Positions 1-12,510 of a stretch of DNA of 64,000 nt are shown in pieces. Below the pieces are notes generated by a model that saw only the letters and a program-made list of their open reading frames with translations, ran no database searches and was not told the origin of the DNA. Location of the stretch: contig JAIXMO010000005.1 of the NCBI GenBank assembly GCA_025677825.1, forward strand, positions 496,001 to 560,000. Reading direction: 5' to 3'. The translations under genes were made by a program, and so were the position numbers. The stretch comes from Helicostylum pulchrum. Lineage: Eukaryota; Mucoromycota; Mucoromycetes; Mucorales; Mucoraceae. Position 1 is the first letter of the stretch, and every line of letters starts with the position of its first letter.

Positions 1-920
1 GTTATAAAACAGCATGCAGTTTTCAATTTATTTTTATTAAAAACAACACCTTAACGACTAACTTTTACTAAGTAACTTGGAAAAAAGAACCATTTCCTGA
101 TGTTTAATTATACAAAGAAAACACCTTATTTCGATCACCGAAAAATGACCTTGTTTAGGAGTTGCTTCTAAACCTTTACTTAAAAAGACGCGTTTTCAAG
201 AGAATAACGAACAGGCAATAATGGATTATAACACTTGAAATAGTTCTTAAACTCACCCAAGTTATTGTACAAAAAACTATGATGTGTATCGTTTTCTGCG
301 AGAGCTCAAACATTAAAACTATGTTAAATTCGATTAATTTTTTTATTGATGTCAATTAAAATAGTACAAAGCTATTTATTGGAATACCACATAGCAATAC
401 ATTTAAAAACTACTTGGCTACAATATATAGGGCTAAAAGGTACCTTTGTGTTTACTTTTTTTGGCTTACACTGCATCCCTTTCCAATATTTCATCATTTC
501 GCAACAATCTGTACTTAATTACTTTTCCTAGTTAAATTTCTAAAGATCCGCTACTGATACGCGCTCCATTCAAGTATAAATTTACTGTCTTTATATACTT
601 TAGTTACTTTGTAAGGTTTGTTTTATTATTCTCTATCTATAAGCTTGATTATTATCCCTTTGTTTTAATAATATCCATTTGATTGTACACTTTTGAAGAC
701 TAGACGCTTTTATATACAGTTAAATAAGTCTTTTTTTTTTATTATCACTTTTAAATTTATTTTATATATTTAGTAGTTTTGTGAAGTGGAATTCCACCCT
801 TAAATCGAATCAGTGATGATAGAGGTGTTAAAGCGGGGGACCGAAAATGTTCTGGAGAAATCCACCCTTAAATCTATCCTACCCTTAAATCAGGTTACCC
901 CTAAATAGAGCCGCTACTGT
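1..920. repeat. Dispersed repeat, partial copy (right part of the 1.8-kb foldback element)
   Basis: This stretch matches 11609-12510 at high identity by eye and is cut by the left edge of the window. The match ends at the same terminal motif, CCGCTACTGT (911-920). Near the end there are several copies of a short motif containing CCCTTAAATC. It has no credible coding capacity: the 61-residue open frame inside it occurs in both copies, but resembles no protein and has no splice or codon support. Confidence 0.85.
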
Positions 921-2374
921 ATATAGAGAGAAAAAAAAAATATAGTTTTTTCTATACAAACTGCTGTCAATATAATATGTTATAAAGATTCGTAATAGAA
1001 AGGGGGTGTAGTTTTACATGCTTGATGGATGGTGTCATTCTTCATCAGAAGATTGGACACTTTTCCTATTTAAGTAACATGATAAGCTGTTTCGTCTACT
1101 AATCGATAAAGAAGAGATAGAGAAAGAGGGCGTAGTTTTACGCACGGCTAGCAATTAATTCAAGTTATCGATACGTAACATATTATGCTCTATCAAGCAA
1201 AGAAAACAAAAGAAGCAGTTGTCTGTACAACGTGTTATTAACGTCTGAGCTATCTGCAGGATAGAGATAAAGCGTTTTTTTTCTTTTACGTGGATTCACA
1301 TGATAGCTAGCGTAATAATCCATCAATAAAATAAAAGGAAAAGAGCCGTTATTTGTCTAACTAGAATGAGAAACCAGTACGAGATATCAATATGTCGTAA
1401 CTACTATTAATATGGCCAAGGTACTGGAATCCTTTTTTTTTGAGGAGCTGTCAAATCCATGGCAATACAGCAAATCATCCATTATATAAAAAGTATGAAG
1501 TAAAACTTTCATGTTTGATATAAAACAAATTCATGTTCCCGTTCCAAAGTAAGTATGAGATAGAATATTCAAGAAACATTTAAGAATTGGTCCAGCTTTT
1601 TTTTTCTCTATCTCGCGTAAAGGTATTGCAACTGTAGGCCTAATATTCGATTTCTTCTGGACTTTTTTAAATGCTGTTTTATAATCTTTGTGCGTTCATC
1701 AGTCATATTTATTTATGAGTGTTTTTAACACACACATATTTAAGCAGGTTTTTTTTTTGCTTTACAACAGTTATTTTGATCTGAAATATTCATCGCCTAC
1801 AGAACCATACCTAGTCCATTGTAGTATTCAAATATTCGTATTGATATTTAATTTTTAATTGCATTACTTATAAAGCTATACTATTATACTCTAAAGATAC
1901 TTTGTCTACTAATATTATGATGCTTGTCACTGGGGGATAAGTACCTTACACAGGCAAATAATGCTTATTTACAGGATAAATGATTATCCCAATAAAAATA
2001 TTATAACAGGGTTGTCCGGTGGATTTTCGGATCGGACATGCAAACGCAAAATTCAAGCAGAGGGAGGGATGGGGTGTGCAAGGTGAGCGCGAAATATACA
2101 AAGGAACTGAATTAGCCCAACAGACCAAGTTCCTTCTCTGTTCAATTTTGTCTAAAAAAGGTGAGGACATACAGAAAAAAAATTAGAAAAAAATCATCCA
2201 TCCCCAACGTATATCAATCAACCATAAACGAAGAAAAAAAAAGAAAGAAAGAAAGAGAAGATGGATATGTTTTTTTAGTTTGGATGTGTGGGATGGATAT
2301 ATTTTTTTTTACAAAGTCCCCCCTTTTTTTATTTTCTGAAAAATATTGACACACACCATTATAGATTCGCTAGT
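921..2374. other. Intergenic, no gene seen
   Basis: AT-rich sequence with no supported gene. It holds two short related direct repeats, each a purine-rich run followed by GTAGTTTTAC (about 1000-1019) or CGTAGTTTTACG (about 1120-1142). A dispersed repeat lies at 1814-1996 and is listed separately. The last 200 bases are poly-A/T rich and are the likely promoter and 5' leader of the ubiquitin-L40 gene. Confidence 0.6.
1814..1996 (+). repeat. Dispersed repeat, copy 1 (second copy inverted at 38612-38785)
   Basis: Reading 38612-38785 on the minus strand gives the same order of blocks: TCCATTGTAGTAT, GATATTTAATT, GCATTACTTATA, ACTCTAAAGATACT, GTCACTGGG and TTACAGGATAAATGATTA. Small indels separate them. 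It is non-coding and probably an old mobile-element fragment; no terminal structure is clear. Confidence 0.7.
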
Positions 2375-2928
<554 letters not shown>

Positions 2929-3079
2929 ACTATTCGTTTTACTTTATACTCTCTATTTACGCAGTATATATATGTTTTTATAAAAATAAACATTCCTTTA
3001 TTGTTATGTAGCTATATTTTTTTATTTTTTTTATTTCCTTGTATTATTATATATTTTGAAGAAGGGGTGGGGAGATTTT

Positions 3080-6000
3080 TTAGTGAACTGTACCAAAACT
3101 TCGAATACTATCTGCGCGAGGAGAAGTTCTGCCACGAACAACACCACGTTTTGTAGATTTCATTCGGTTGACAAATGCGTTTCCACCAGCAGCTTGTTCT
3201 CTGCATAATGGACAGCCCATGTTTTGAGACGATTTCAATAATGCAGAGTGATTTACTTTACTGGTTAAACTGCCAGGGCTATCTTGATTTGGTTCGATAT
3301 TGGTATTAGGTACTAGGCATTGCTCATGATATGCATGTCTACAAAAGAATATAATCGAATTGGGTATATCTTCTACGTTAATTTCATCAAATACAGGTTC
3401 ATCACAAATACTGCACAACATTTCTTCTATATTTATGTGTTTAGATACAATTTTTTGTTGTTGTTAGTTCATAAACAAAAAGAAAAACTTACGATTACAG
3501 TTTACACCACGCTTATGTGCTTTGTACATTTTATCTGCTAAAAATACACTATCACTCACCAAAATCTTTTCACATCCTTCGTGTAAAGACATTTGTAAAT
3601 TATAGTCTTGCAAGATCTTGAGCAACGCATCTTTTAATCCAGGGATCTCAAGGTTATCTGGAATACGTTGGATTAATCGAAGCGGTTCAATATCAGTACC
3701 CACATTTTCCAATAATCCACGAATAAACTCTAAAAAAAAGAAAAGAGAAGCTATTATTAGTTGTTGTTGTTTTTTTTACTTGCATAATTATGACACTCAC
3801 TTGGTTTATCCATGGAATACGTAAGTAAATCTTCCCAAAGATCATCATCTTTTTGCTCCTTTGCGAAATCAATTGCCTAAACGAAAAGGACAAGGAATAA
3901 ATAAAAATAAATTCATGTAACTTTTGGTTGTGTATAAAACTTTACTCTTTGAACATCGCCTAATCTTTCAATAATCAACATTAAGGCCTTTTTATTGTCA
4001 CCCATACGGCCCAAGATAAATACCATTTCAGGTACCAAATCTTTCTTTTCACATACTCGAAATGCCTTTTCCAAGGAAATGTAATGACTTGCACGTAAAA
4101 ATCCTAATAGTTTAGCGTAGTCGAATTCGGCGTACAGTTCGACTTGGATATCATGAAATTCAAAACCAAGATGATGATCACGGTCAAATAATGCATCCAA
4201 ATAAATATGCAAGAATTGACGGTGTCGGCCCAATTGCTTGACTACTTTTTCAGGCTACATGATGTTTTTTGTTTACTAAATATTTATACCAAGTCTATTT
4301 ATATATGTATATATACTTACAGGGATTGCATCTGTGTTCTTGACCAATAATTGAACTGCTGGCATTTTACTAGGTTTCGTGTTCGTTTCTTCCTTTTCCA
4401 ACAAATGCTGATCAAACTCCATTAATAGTACTGCCTTATCTTTCACTGCATCAAACATGTTGTACTCTTGAATAAGCTCAAATGCGTTAGGTCTACGTAA
4501 ACGTAAATTATACTCGATTGCTTTATCTGGTTGATTATTGTAAGTGTATCTAAAATAGACTATGGTTAGTTATGTGTACTTGTATTTTTTTTAAAAAAAA
4601 AAACTTACAAGTCTGCAAGACATTCCAATAAGACTTGATTGTCTTTATCCTTTCGTTTATAATCTTCAACAGCGACAATAACGTTGGATAGATTGTACAA
4701 GGTCTTAGGCCATTTACGAATGGTATCTCTTAAAGCAATATGATCACTTTTCAAGAACCAAGCTAAAGCGATTTCATACACGGTGCTACTTAATTGAGGA
4801 TCCTTGATAGGAATATAAGGAGCAACAGCTCTTAATTCACCTAATTCAGTGAACCTAAATACCCAATCTTCCCATAGTTTCTTGTCGTTATTTAATACAT
4901 CCGGACAATTCTTTGCTGCCTCTTCGTATCTCTTTTCAGCAATAAGCCAATCCAAATAAGTTTGCCCAATTTCATCTTGGTTGAATTTTTTACTGTTGAC
5001 GGCTAATCGAACCGCGTTTAAGGCTTCACCAAACTTTTCGTGTTCTAGTAACCATTCGATATGATCATCTTCATCACGCGATCTAGCGGCAATAAGGTCT
5101 TTGGGTCCCATGACATAAAACATGTCCTCTTCCATTAAAAATTCCAAAACGTAGTCGTTTGCTTGATAATGTTCGTATCCGTGAAGTGCTAATACATCGG
5201 CAGAGATTTCTTCGTTATCTGCATTAATAATGTGTAATTCAGGTTTAGCAGCTAATCGTTTAGGACCTTGCGGCGTTTCTTCATCTTCATCGTCCATAAA
5301 ATAAGATAAAAGCATCAAGGTATCATTAAATGGAGCGATACCACTAATAATATAATCGGTTTGAAAGATGGAAGTGATTTCAACAAAGTGAGAAGGTTGT
5401 CCTTGCAAAGCGTTTAATTTTGGTTTGATGACGGCTACTTTGACAGTGTCTGCCCAGCCGATTAATAAAGTAACATCGTTTTTCCAACACATTCTGCATT
5501 TATAAAGATCGGCTCTGGGACTACCTTCGGGTCTGTCGATGTAGGTAATACGTATATTGGTTGTTGTATCGTAAATCTTGACGCCGGTATCGTTGGCCCA
5601 AGCAATAAAATTGTTTCGCCATTGAATTGCATAAATGGGACCTTCGTTGGCATGCAAGACAACATCTTTATTACCTAACCATCCCTTTTCACTCATGATT
5701 AATTGCTCGGCCATACCGCCAGAAACAAATTGTCGTGTCTTTTTACGCGCATAATCTGGATCCAGTGCAACGGATTTTACAGGTCGTTTATAATTAAATT
5801 GTTGGATTTCGCTTGTGTACAGTGCGTATATAAAAACGTTGCCTATTTTGTTTTTTTTAATAGAGAAAAAAAAAGCGTTTTTTTTTTAGTGTTTTATTGT
5901 TTTGTTTGTGAAACAAAAGTTACCATCGTCAGAAGCACTAGCGACAAACTCATCTGATTTATCAATGGAAATATCGTTTACGGTTGCGGAATGGTTTCTG

Positions 6001-6290
6001 AAACTTTTGATAACGTTGCCTTCGAAATCAAGAATGTGAACAGCACCCCAATGGGTACCGAGTGCGACAAATTTATCAGAGACACGTAATGTGGAAGCGG
6101 TGTCTTTGTCCAGTAATTCTTTTACATTGGCGCCGACTCTTCTGTATCGCAATTTAGGCTCATCAATATCATCGTCGTCTTCGTCGGTTTCTTCTTCCTC
6201 TTCTTCTTCGTCATCGTATTCCTCTACATTGGAATCATACTCCTGTTCATCTTGTGATATTGGTTCTTCTTCTTGCCCTGATAGTGACAT
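3080..6290 (-). CDS. VPS41: Vps41, HOPS complex subunit
   Basis: Vps41 is the Rab7/Ypt7-effector subunit of the HOPS tethering complex, acting in late endosome and AP-3 vesicle fusion with the vacuole. Seven exons join in frame to about 932 residues: 6290-5924, 5842-4609, 4549-4321, 4254-3946, 3876-3801, 3729-3493 and 3426-3080. The order is an acidic N-terminal tail (a run of Glu/Asp near residues 15-45), a beta-propeller with WD-like repeats, a long alpha-solenoid with the clathrin-heavy-chain-type repeat, and a C-terminal RING-H2 finger. The finger shows CSICDEP, then the C-R-H-x4-H core, then CPLC. Order and length fit the family. The 3' end lies about 150 bp from the convergent ubiquitin-L40 gene. 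The start is the first Met upstream of the acidic tail, just after a poly-A/T leader. Confidence 0.95.
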
Positions 6291-6489
6291 TTTTTTTTAA
6301 TTTATTAAAAAAGGGGTGAAACTGTTTGCTTTAGAAGAGTGTTTCGGGGTTTTGGTTTTGTACTTTGCTCGCTTCCCATTTACGTCACAAGGGACTGGCT
6401 TTTGGAAAAAAGTGTTTTTTGGGTTTTTGAAAGAACAGGAAAAAATATTTTCACCTTGGTTATTTTTAAAACAAACTCTAAAACACAAC

Positions 6490-7249
6490 ATGTCTATGCG
6501 TCTTCCTTCTGCCGATGAGCTTGAACAGCTCGAAGATATTGGTAAAGTATAAGAGACAGGAAAGAAAAAGAACTGTTTTAAGGTAAAGGAAAGAAGTATT
6601 GACACTTTTTTTTTTTTTTACAGAAAAGCAATGGGCTGTCAAGGTAAAAACTTTTTTTTTTTGTGAGTGTTTTTTAGTAGGTGGCTGATATGTAAATAAT
6701 GTTTAGGCTATGCATCATGCTGAAACTTATTTCAAGTTGATTTCTGCCATTGATCCCAAGCAACTTCGTTTGACCAAGTAAAGTATACATATACGTTTGA
6801 CGTGTTTTTTTTTATTTCTAAACTGGAAAATAGGATTGACGATGAAATTTTACAAGATTTTGAAGAGACTTTTCCTGAAATCAATGTTGAACATTTAGAC
6901 GACAATGATTTCAAGACAGCTGCAGCCAAGGAAAAGTGGAGACTTTTCATCAACAAGTATGAAAAGAGAGTTAACGAGTATAATTTTGGATCTTTGATCC
7001 GTATTGATTGTAAGAAAGATTATACAGAAGAAAACACTATGTTTGGTAAGTGAATATACACAAAAGTAAAAAAAAGGAAAATATGATTAACATTTTATTT
7101 ATTTATTTGATAGGCGTTCGTATGCAGGTAAATACAGAAATAAATAAATAAAAAAGGGATGTTTACTAACTGTTTTTGTTTACTAGTTTTATGCTGTTGA
7201 AATTGCAAGAAATAAAAAGGGATTAAATGATGCCTTGCGCAAGAAATAG
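6490..7249 (+). CDS. PBDC1 / yeast Ypl225w family protein (eEF1A-specific chaperone)
   Basis: This is a small alpha-helical protein of the PBDC1 (UPF0368) family. From published work on yeast Ypl225w (Chp1), the family assists folding of nascent eEF1A at the ribosome; this role is transferred by homology. Six exons give 143 residues: 6490-6541, 6624-6643, 6707-6777, 6834-7045, 7114-7127 and 7187-7249. Family features are the W-A-V-K-A-M-H-H-A-E-T-Y segment, LRLTKIDDEI, and the KWR-x-F-I-N-x-Y-E core followed by FGSLIRID. Two exons are very small (20 nt and 14 nt), yet each is needed to keep the frame and conserved core intact. The gene diverges from VPS41; the two start codons are 199 bp apart, so they share a short promoter region. 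Confidence 0.9.
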
Positions 7250-7546
7250 ATTTTAATAAATACAATGTATAAACAAAAAGGGAAAAGCTTGGCATGACCC
7301 ATTATTTTAATGCATTCAGGAGAGCATACCTCCTTTTTTTCATTTTTTTTTTTGGGGGGTGGCAAAAGACATACATATAACACACACCCCATCTTGACAG
7401 CAATTATTAAAATGTGTGGATTGTAAAGAAGTTTCTTTACATTGTTTTATTAAATATAAATACAGTTATCTTTTTCTTCTTTTTCATTCTCTTCTTCTTC
7501 TTTTCTTCTTTTCAGTTATAAACTATATATAAAAAATATAATAAAA

Positions 7547-9381
7547 ATGCTTGGTAGATCTGCTTCTAAACTCTTTCAACACCGTCGCCATTTTTTAGCT
7601 GCTGGAGCTATCGCAACTGGTGGTGCCACATTGTTCTTGACTTCAGACAAGCAAGTACATGCTGAATCAAATAAGCTCAAGTTCTGGCAAAGTTTACCTG
7701 GTGAGAATACACCTGAAAATCCTGGGTTTGCAAAGTTGCGTGGTGTAGCTGCTGAACAAAGATTCAGAACTTCATTAGCTCAAAACAACGGAAAGACTGA
7801 TTTTGATGTTGTTATCGGTAAGTTAATTATAATTTTTACGCAGTCTAGAGATGTCTAAATAACATGTAAATATATACGTAGTTGGTGGTGGTATTATCGG
7901 CTTGGCTACTGCTAGAGAATTATTGAAAAGATTTCCTACCATGACTGTTGCTGTATTAGAAAAGGAGCGTGAGGTAGCAGCACATCAAACAGGTCATAAC
8001 AGTGGTGTTATTCATGCTGGTATTTATTATAAACCTGGTTCTCGTATGGCAAAGACTTGTGTTCGCGGTGCAGATTTAATGTATGATTACTGCAAACAAA
8101 ATCAATTGCCTGTTGAACGTTGTGGTAAATTAATTGTTGCTGTTGATGATAAAGAACACAAGCAAGTTGAAAGATTAATGGAGATTGCTACATTGAACGG
8201 TGTAAAAGATCTTCAAATTCTTAACAGTGAGGAGGTAAAAAAATAACAATAATAGGGGGGGGAGGAACAAAAATAACAAGGGATCGACAACTAAATATGT
8301 AAAATTAGATTAAGAAGTTGGAACCAAACGTAGTTGCTTATTCTGCCTTATATTCTCCAAACACCGGTATTACTGATTATGGGTTGGTTGCTCAATGTAT
8401 TGCAAATGAGATTATGCAAACTGGGTAAATATTTTGCTTTTTTTTGTATTGTTTATTGTTAGTAGTACTCATTTGTTTATTGTTATCTTTTTTTTCAATA
8501 TAGTCGTGCCGAAATAAAATTAGCATTTGAAGCTCAAAAGTTTGAGTCCAGATCTGACGGCAGAGTTGAGGTAATAATAATAACTAACATGCAAATTCTT
8601 ACCCTAAAACTAAAAACAATACCTTTAGATTTGGGGTGGTGAACCTAATCAAAGAGGTCCTACTTTAAAAGTAACTGCCAAGAATGTAATCACCTGTGCT
8701 GGTTTCTATTCAGATCGTGTTGCTGGTCTTGCAGGAGGTGACGCTGGTCGCGCTAAAGTAGTTACTTTCAGAGGAACTTATTACCAATTAAAACCTGAAT
8801 ACCGCGGTATTTGTCGTATGAATGTCTATCCTGTTCCTAGTGGTGGTGGAATTCCCGTTGGTGTTCATTTCACACCTACTGTCAACACACGCCGTGGTAT
8901 TCAAATGATTGTAGGTCCTGGTGCTTGTTTAACCTTCTCTCGTGAAGGATATACATTCACTGATTTCAAGATGGACGATATTCTCGGTTCCTTGACAAAT
9001 TTGAACCTTTGGTTATTTGCTCTCAAGAACCCCTCTTTATCTATCGGTGAGTTATACAAGGACATGAACAAGAGAGCATTCTTACGTGCTGCGCAAGCTT
9101 ATGTTCCTGGTTTAACTGAGGATATGGTCGAAGAAAGTTTTGCTGGTGTGATGTCACAAGTGTTTGAAAAGGGTGGTATCGCTGCTAACGATTATATCTT
9201 GGAACGCAAGGTCATGGATGGTAAGGTTCTCTGCGTCCGAAATGCACCTACTCCTGCATGTACTGCTTCCTTAGCTATTGCAGAAATGTTGATTGATACC
9301 GCTACAGAGGATTTCGAATGGGAATCTGAAAAATCATTGGTTGCTGTTCCTAAAGCTCAACTTGCTGCTATTGCTGCTTAA
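7547..9381 (+). CDS. L-2-hydroxyglutarate dehydrogenase, mitochondrial (FAD-dependent)
   Basis: This enzyme oxidises L-2-hydroxyglutarate, a side product of malate dehydrogenase, back to 2-oxoglutarate. Exons 7547-7817, 7882-8234, 8309-8424, 8504-8570 and 8629-9381 join in frame to 519 residues. The first 35 or so residues are rich in Arg, Ser and His and lack acidic residues, which fits a mitochondrial presequence. They run into a hydrophobic stretch (AAGAIATGGATLFL), possibly a membrane anchor. The dinucleotide-binding motif VIVGGGIIGLATARE straddles the first intron. The family motif H-N-S-G-V-I-H-A-G-I-Y-Y follows, and near the C-terminus comes N-A-P-T-P-A-C-T-A-S. It is longer than the usual 400-460 residues because of both terminal extensions. 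D-amino-acid oxidase relatives share the fold, but the H-N-S-G-V-I-H-A-G motif is specific. Confidence 0.95.
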
Positions 9382-10673
9382 TTCCGTCCCCCTTCGTTTA
9401 TATCATTTTACTCTTACACATTACATTATTCATATATTTTTTTTCTCCATCTACCCATTTAAAATAAAAATAAAATATATACTATATATCCTTAACATGA
9501 TGACTACAATCACTTTTTATGCAGCCCCCTCGTTTATACGGTTAAGGAGTATCGTTCCTAATTACTATACCCGTGGTTTCGCTTAGATGTGTTATTTTTT
9601 TAATATATTAATATGAGGTTACTATCGTAAACCTCTTAATACTTATCTATTTAAGGTCACACGGATCAAGATAGGAGTGATTTAAAAAAAGATGATAACT
9701 TAAATACATACACCACATGGTTCGATTTTTTTCAGAAAGTAAATGCCTGCACATTTTGTAAATTACACACAAAAAAAAAGTTACAAATGTCACAAACTTG
9801 TAATGATGGGGTATTAGACAACTGTTTAAACTATCTATCTTGACAGCATATTTGGATCCCAGTTTCCGTGTATACAACAAATACCGGTAAATAGGTATTT
9901 TTTTATGTAAGTAAGTCTTGGGTAACTTGCCGATTTGGTTTTGGCCGATGTCAATTAAGCTTGAGGTTTTTTTTTCTTGCAGATTGCATAATGAACTTTT
10001 TTTTTTAGTTGCTTAATTTTAAAACTATAAAAAAAGATATAACAAGATCGGTAATACCGCACACTTGCGAAAAAAAAAAATAGGGTTACTTACCTAAACT
10101 TCTTTTTTTTTTACGACTTTTTAGTATACATATACTTAGTATATTTTGAAGCTGCATTTAAAACTCACGATATCAATAATAATTATGTGTTTAAAGTAAA
10201 TAAACTTGCAAAGAAAGGTACAAATAATCCATCTCTTATTAGCTATTGATTAAAACAAGTACTGCCAAGTGATTTATTCTAATACGATTATATGTAGGGT
10301 TATAAAACCATCGTGTTGGGGGGTGTATATTAAGTATTCATAGTAAAGTTATAAACCAAAATAAAACTGATGGGACAATCGAAATAAAAATGATCGCTTT
10401 GTTTACACTATCAAAAAAATAAATACCTTAGTTTAGTAAAATATACCTAAATAAGTAAAACACTTTTTTTTTTTGCTTAACTAAAGCAGCATCTTAAATT
10501 TGGAAATTGAAATTTGATCTCACCTGGCGAGATCAACTCTGAGTAAAATATTCGAGGCAAGAAGTGTCGCACAGTTCCCGAACTAATAGCGATTGGACAC
10601 ACATTAGCAATACTTAACTAATTTGTTTGCATGTGTATATTATGCCTCTTTGGGGAGGGGGAGTACATATATC
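9382..10673. other. Intergenic, no gene seen
   Basis: AT-rich sequence after the dehydrogenase gene, with many T8-T10 tracts. No open frame here resembles a protein, and I recognise no RNA gene. The first 200 bases are probably 3' UTR. Confidence 0.6.
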
Positions 10674-12510
10674 ACAGTAACAGCTCTATTTAAGGGTGGC
10701 CGAAATCTGGAACAGTAGATAATTTACTTCTAAAGAAAAAAGCTCACTGAGATACCTGAGTTTCAATAATCGCTCACATAAGAAATCACTGCTAAAATTA
10801 GCAGTTATAATAAATATTGGTTTTTATTTTTTAAAGAAACAGGAAACGATTTTTGGTCCCAAGTTTTTTAATATAACATAGTTGTTTTAACTATATCTTT
10901 GATAAAAAAAAATTAAAAACGAGCTTTTTTGTTTTTTTTTTCGATTTTCAGTATTGGGGGTCAACCCCTTTTGTGTTTTTGTGGTTATTTTATAATTACT
11001 CATAATACAATTTGCCTATCTTTTTGGAAAAAACATGCATAGCATAGAGCTCGTTTAGAATCTCTTAATCCATTTTAAATCATACTTCTACTGCAAAAAC
11101 TGAAAGAGTAATCGTTGTTTTAGACGTTTTTTTTTTTTTGGAAAAAAAAATATACTTTTTTAGTGTAACATCGTATAACCATTTTCAGAGCTTCGCGATT
11201 ATATAAAATGTAGTTTTTTATTACCGTGTTTGGTTATAGTACTGAATGTAGATATTTAAAAACTATATATTGGATGTTTATAAATAAAAGTGCTACATCT
11301 AAAACTGGGCGAGAAAATGCGCTTTAAAGGAATGGCTATTTTAAGGACCGCTTAACTCAAAATGTAGCGAAAAAAAAACGTCTAAAACGGTGATTGCTCG
11401 GTCAGTATTGTTTTTGCAAATATAAATTTAGACGGATTAAATGCGCCTAAATGAGCACTTTACTATTATTGGTTTTTTTTTCAAATAAAGGCAAAGTAGA
11501 TATCGAGTAATTTCAAAATAACCACAAAAACACAAAAGGGGTTGACCCTCCAAAATGACCTAAAATCGTCAAAAATGATCGACTGAAGAAAAAAATAAAA
11601 AATCGAGAGTTATAAAACAGCATGCAGTTTTCAATTTTTTTTATTAAAAAAAACACCTTAACGACTAACTTTTACTAAGTAACTTGGAAAAAAGAACCAT
11701 TTCCTGATGTTTAATTATACAAAGAAACCACCTTATTTCGATCACCGAAAAATGACTTTTTTTAGGAGTTGCTTCTAAACCTTTACTTTAAAAGACGCGT
11801 TTTCAAGAGAATAACGAACATGCAATAATGGATTATAGCACTTGAAATAGTTCTTAAACTCACCCAAGTTATTGTACAAAAAACTATTATGTGTATCGTT
11901 TTCTGTGAGAGCTCAAACATTAAAACTATGTTAAATTCGATTAATTTTTTTATTGATGTCGATTAAAATAGTACAAAGCTATTTATTGGAATACCACATA
12001 ACAATACATTTAAAAACTGCTTGGCTACAATATATAGGGCTAAAAGGTACCTTTGTGTTTACTTTATTTGGCTTACACTGCATCCCTTTCCAATATTTCA
12101 TCATTTCGCAACAATCTGTACTTAATTACTTTTCCTAGTTAAATTTCTAAAGATCCGCTGCTGATACGCGCTCCATTCAAGTATAAATTTACTGTCTTTA
12201 TATACTTTAGTTACTTTGTAAGGTTTGTTTTATTATCCTCTTTCTATAAGTTTGATTATTATCCCTTTGTTTTAATAATATCCATTTGATTGTACACTTT
12301 TGAAGACTAGACGCTTTTATATACAGTTAAATAACTTTTTTTTCTATTGTCACTTTTAAATTTATTTTATATATTTAGTAGTTTTGTAAAGTGGGATTCC
12401 GCCCTTAAATCGAATAGTGGTGATAGGGGTGTTAAAGCGATGGGGGACCGAAGATGTTCTTGCGAAATCCATCCATAAATCAGGTCACCCATAAATAGAG
12501 CCGCTACTGT
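10674..12510. mobile_element. Non-autonomous foldback-type DNA element with terminal inverted repeats
   Basis: The left end ACAGTAACAGCTCTATTTAA (from 10674) pairs with the right end read on the minus strand, ACAGTAGCGGCTCTATTTAT (to 12510). The match continues into GGGTG(G/A)CC, giving imperfect inverted repeats of about 28 bp. Inside lies a second, larger inverted arrangement: 10938-10990 pairs with 11513-11570, and 11100-11140 with 11365-11405. No transposase frame is present, so it would need one supplied in trans. A second partial copy lies at 1-920. Target-site duplication is not clear. The family could not be named. Confidence 0.75.

Noticed and set aside
346..531. 61-residue frame present in both copies of the dispersed repeat (also 11953-12138)
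   Set aside because: Its conservation follows from DNA-level similarity of the repeat; no protein-like composition, and the starts lie in poly-T context.
1946..2170. Minus-strand 74-residue frame
   Set aside because: Overlaps the dispersed repeat and the ubiquitin-L40 promoter; composition is not protein-like.
6091..6300. Plus-strand Ser-rich 69-residue frame
   Set aside because: It is the antisense of the Glu/Asp run at the N-terminus of VPS41; GAA/GAG codons read backwards give Ser.
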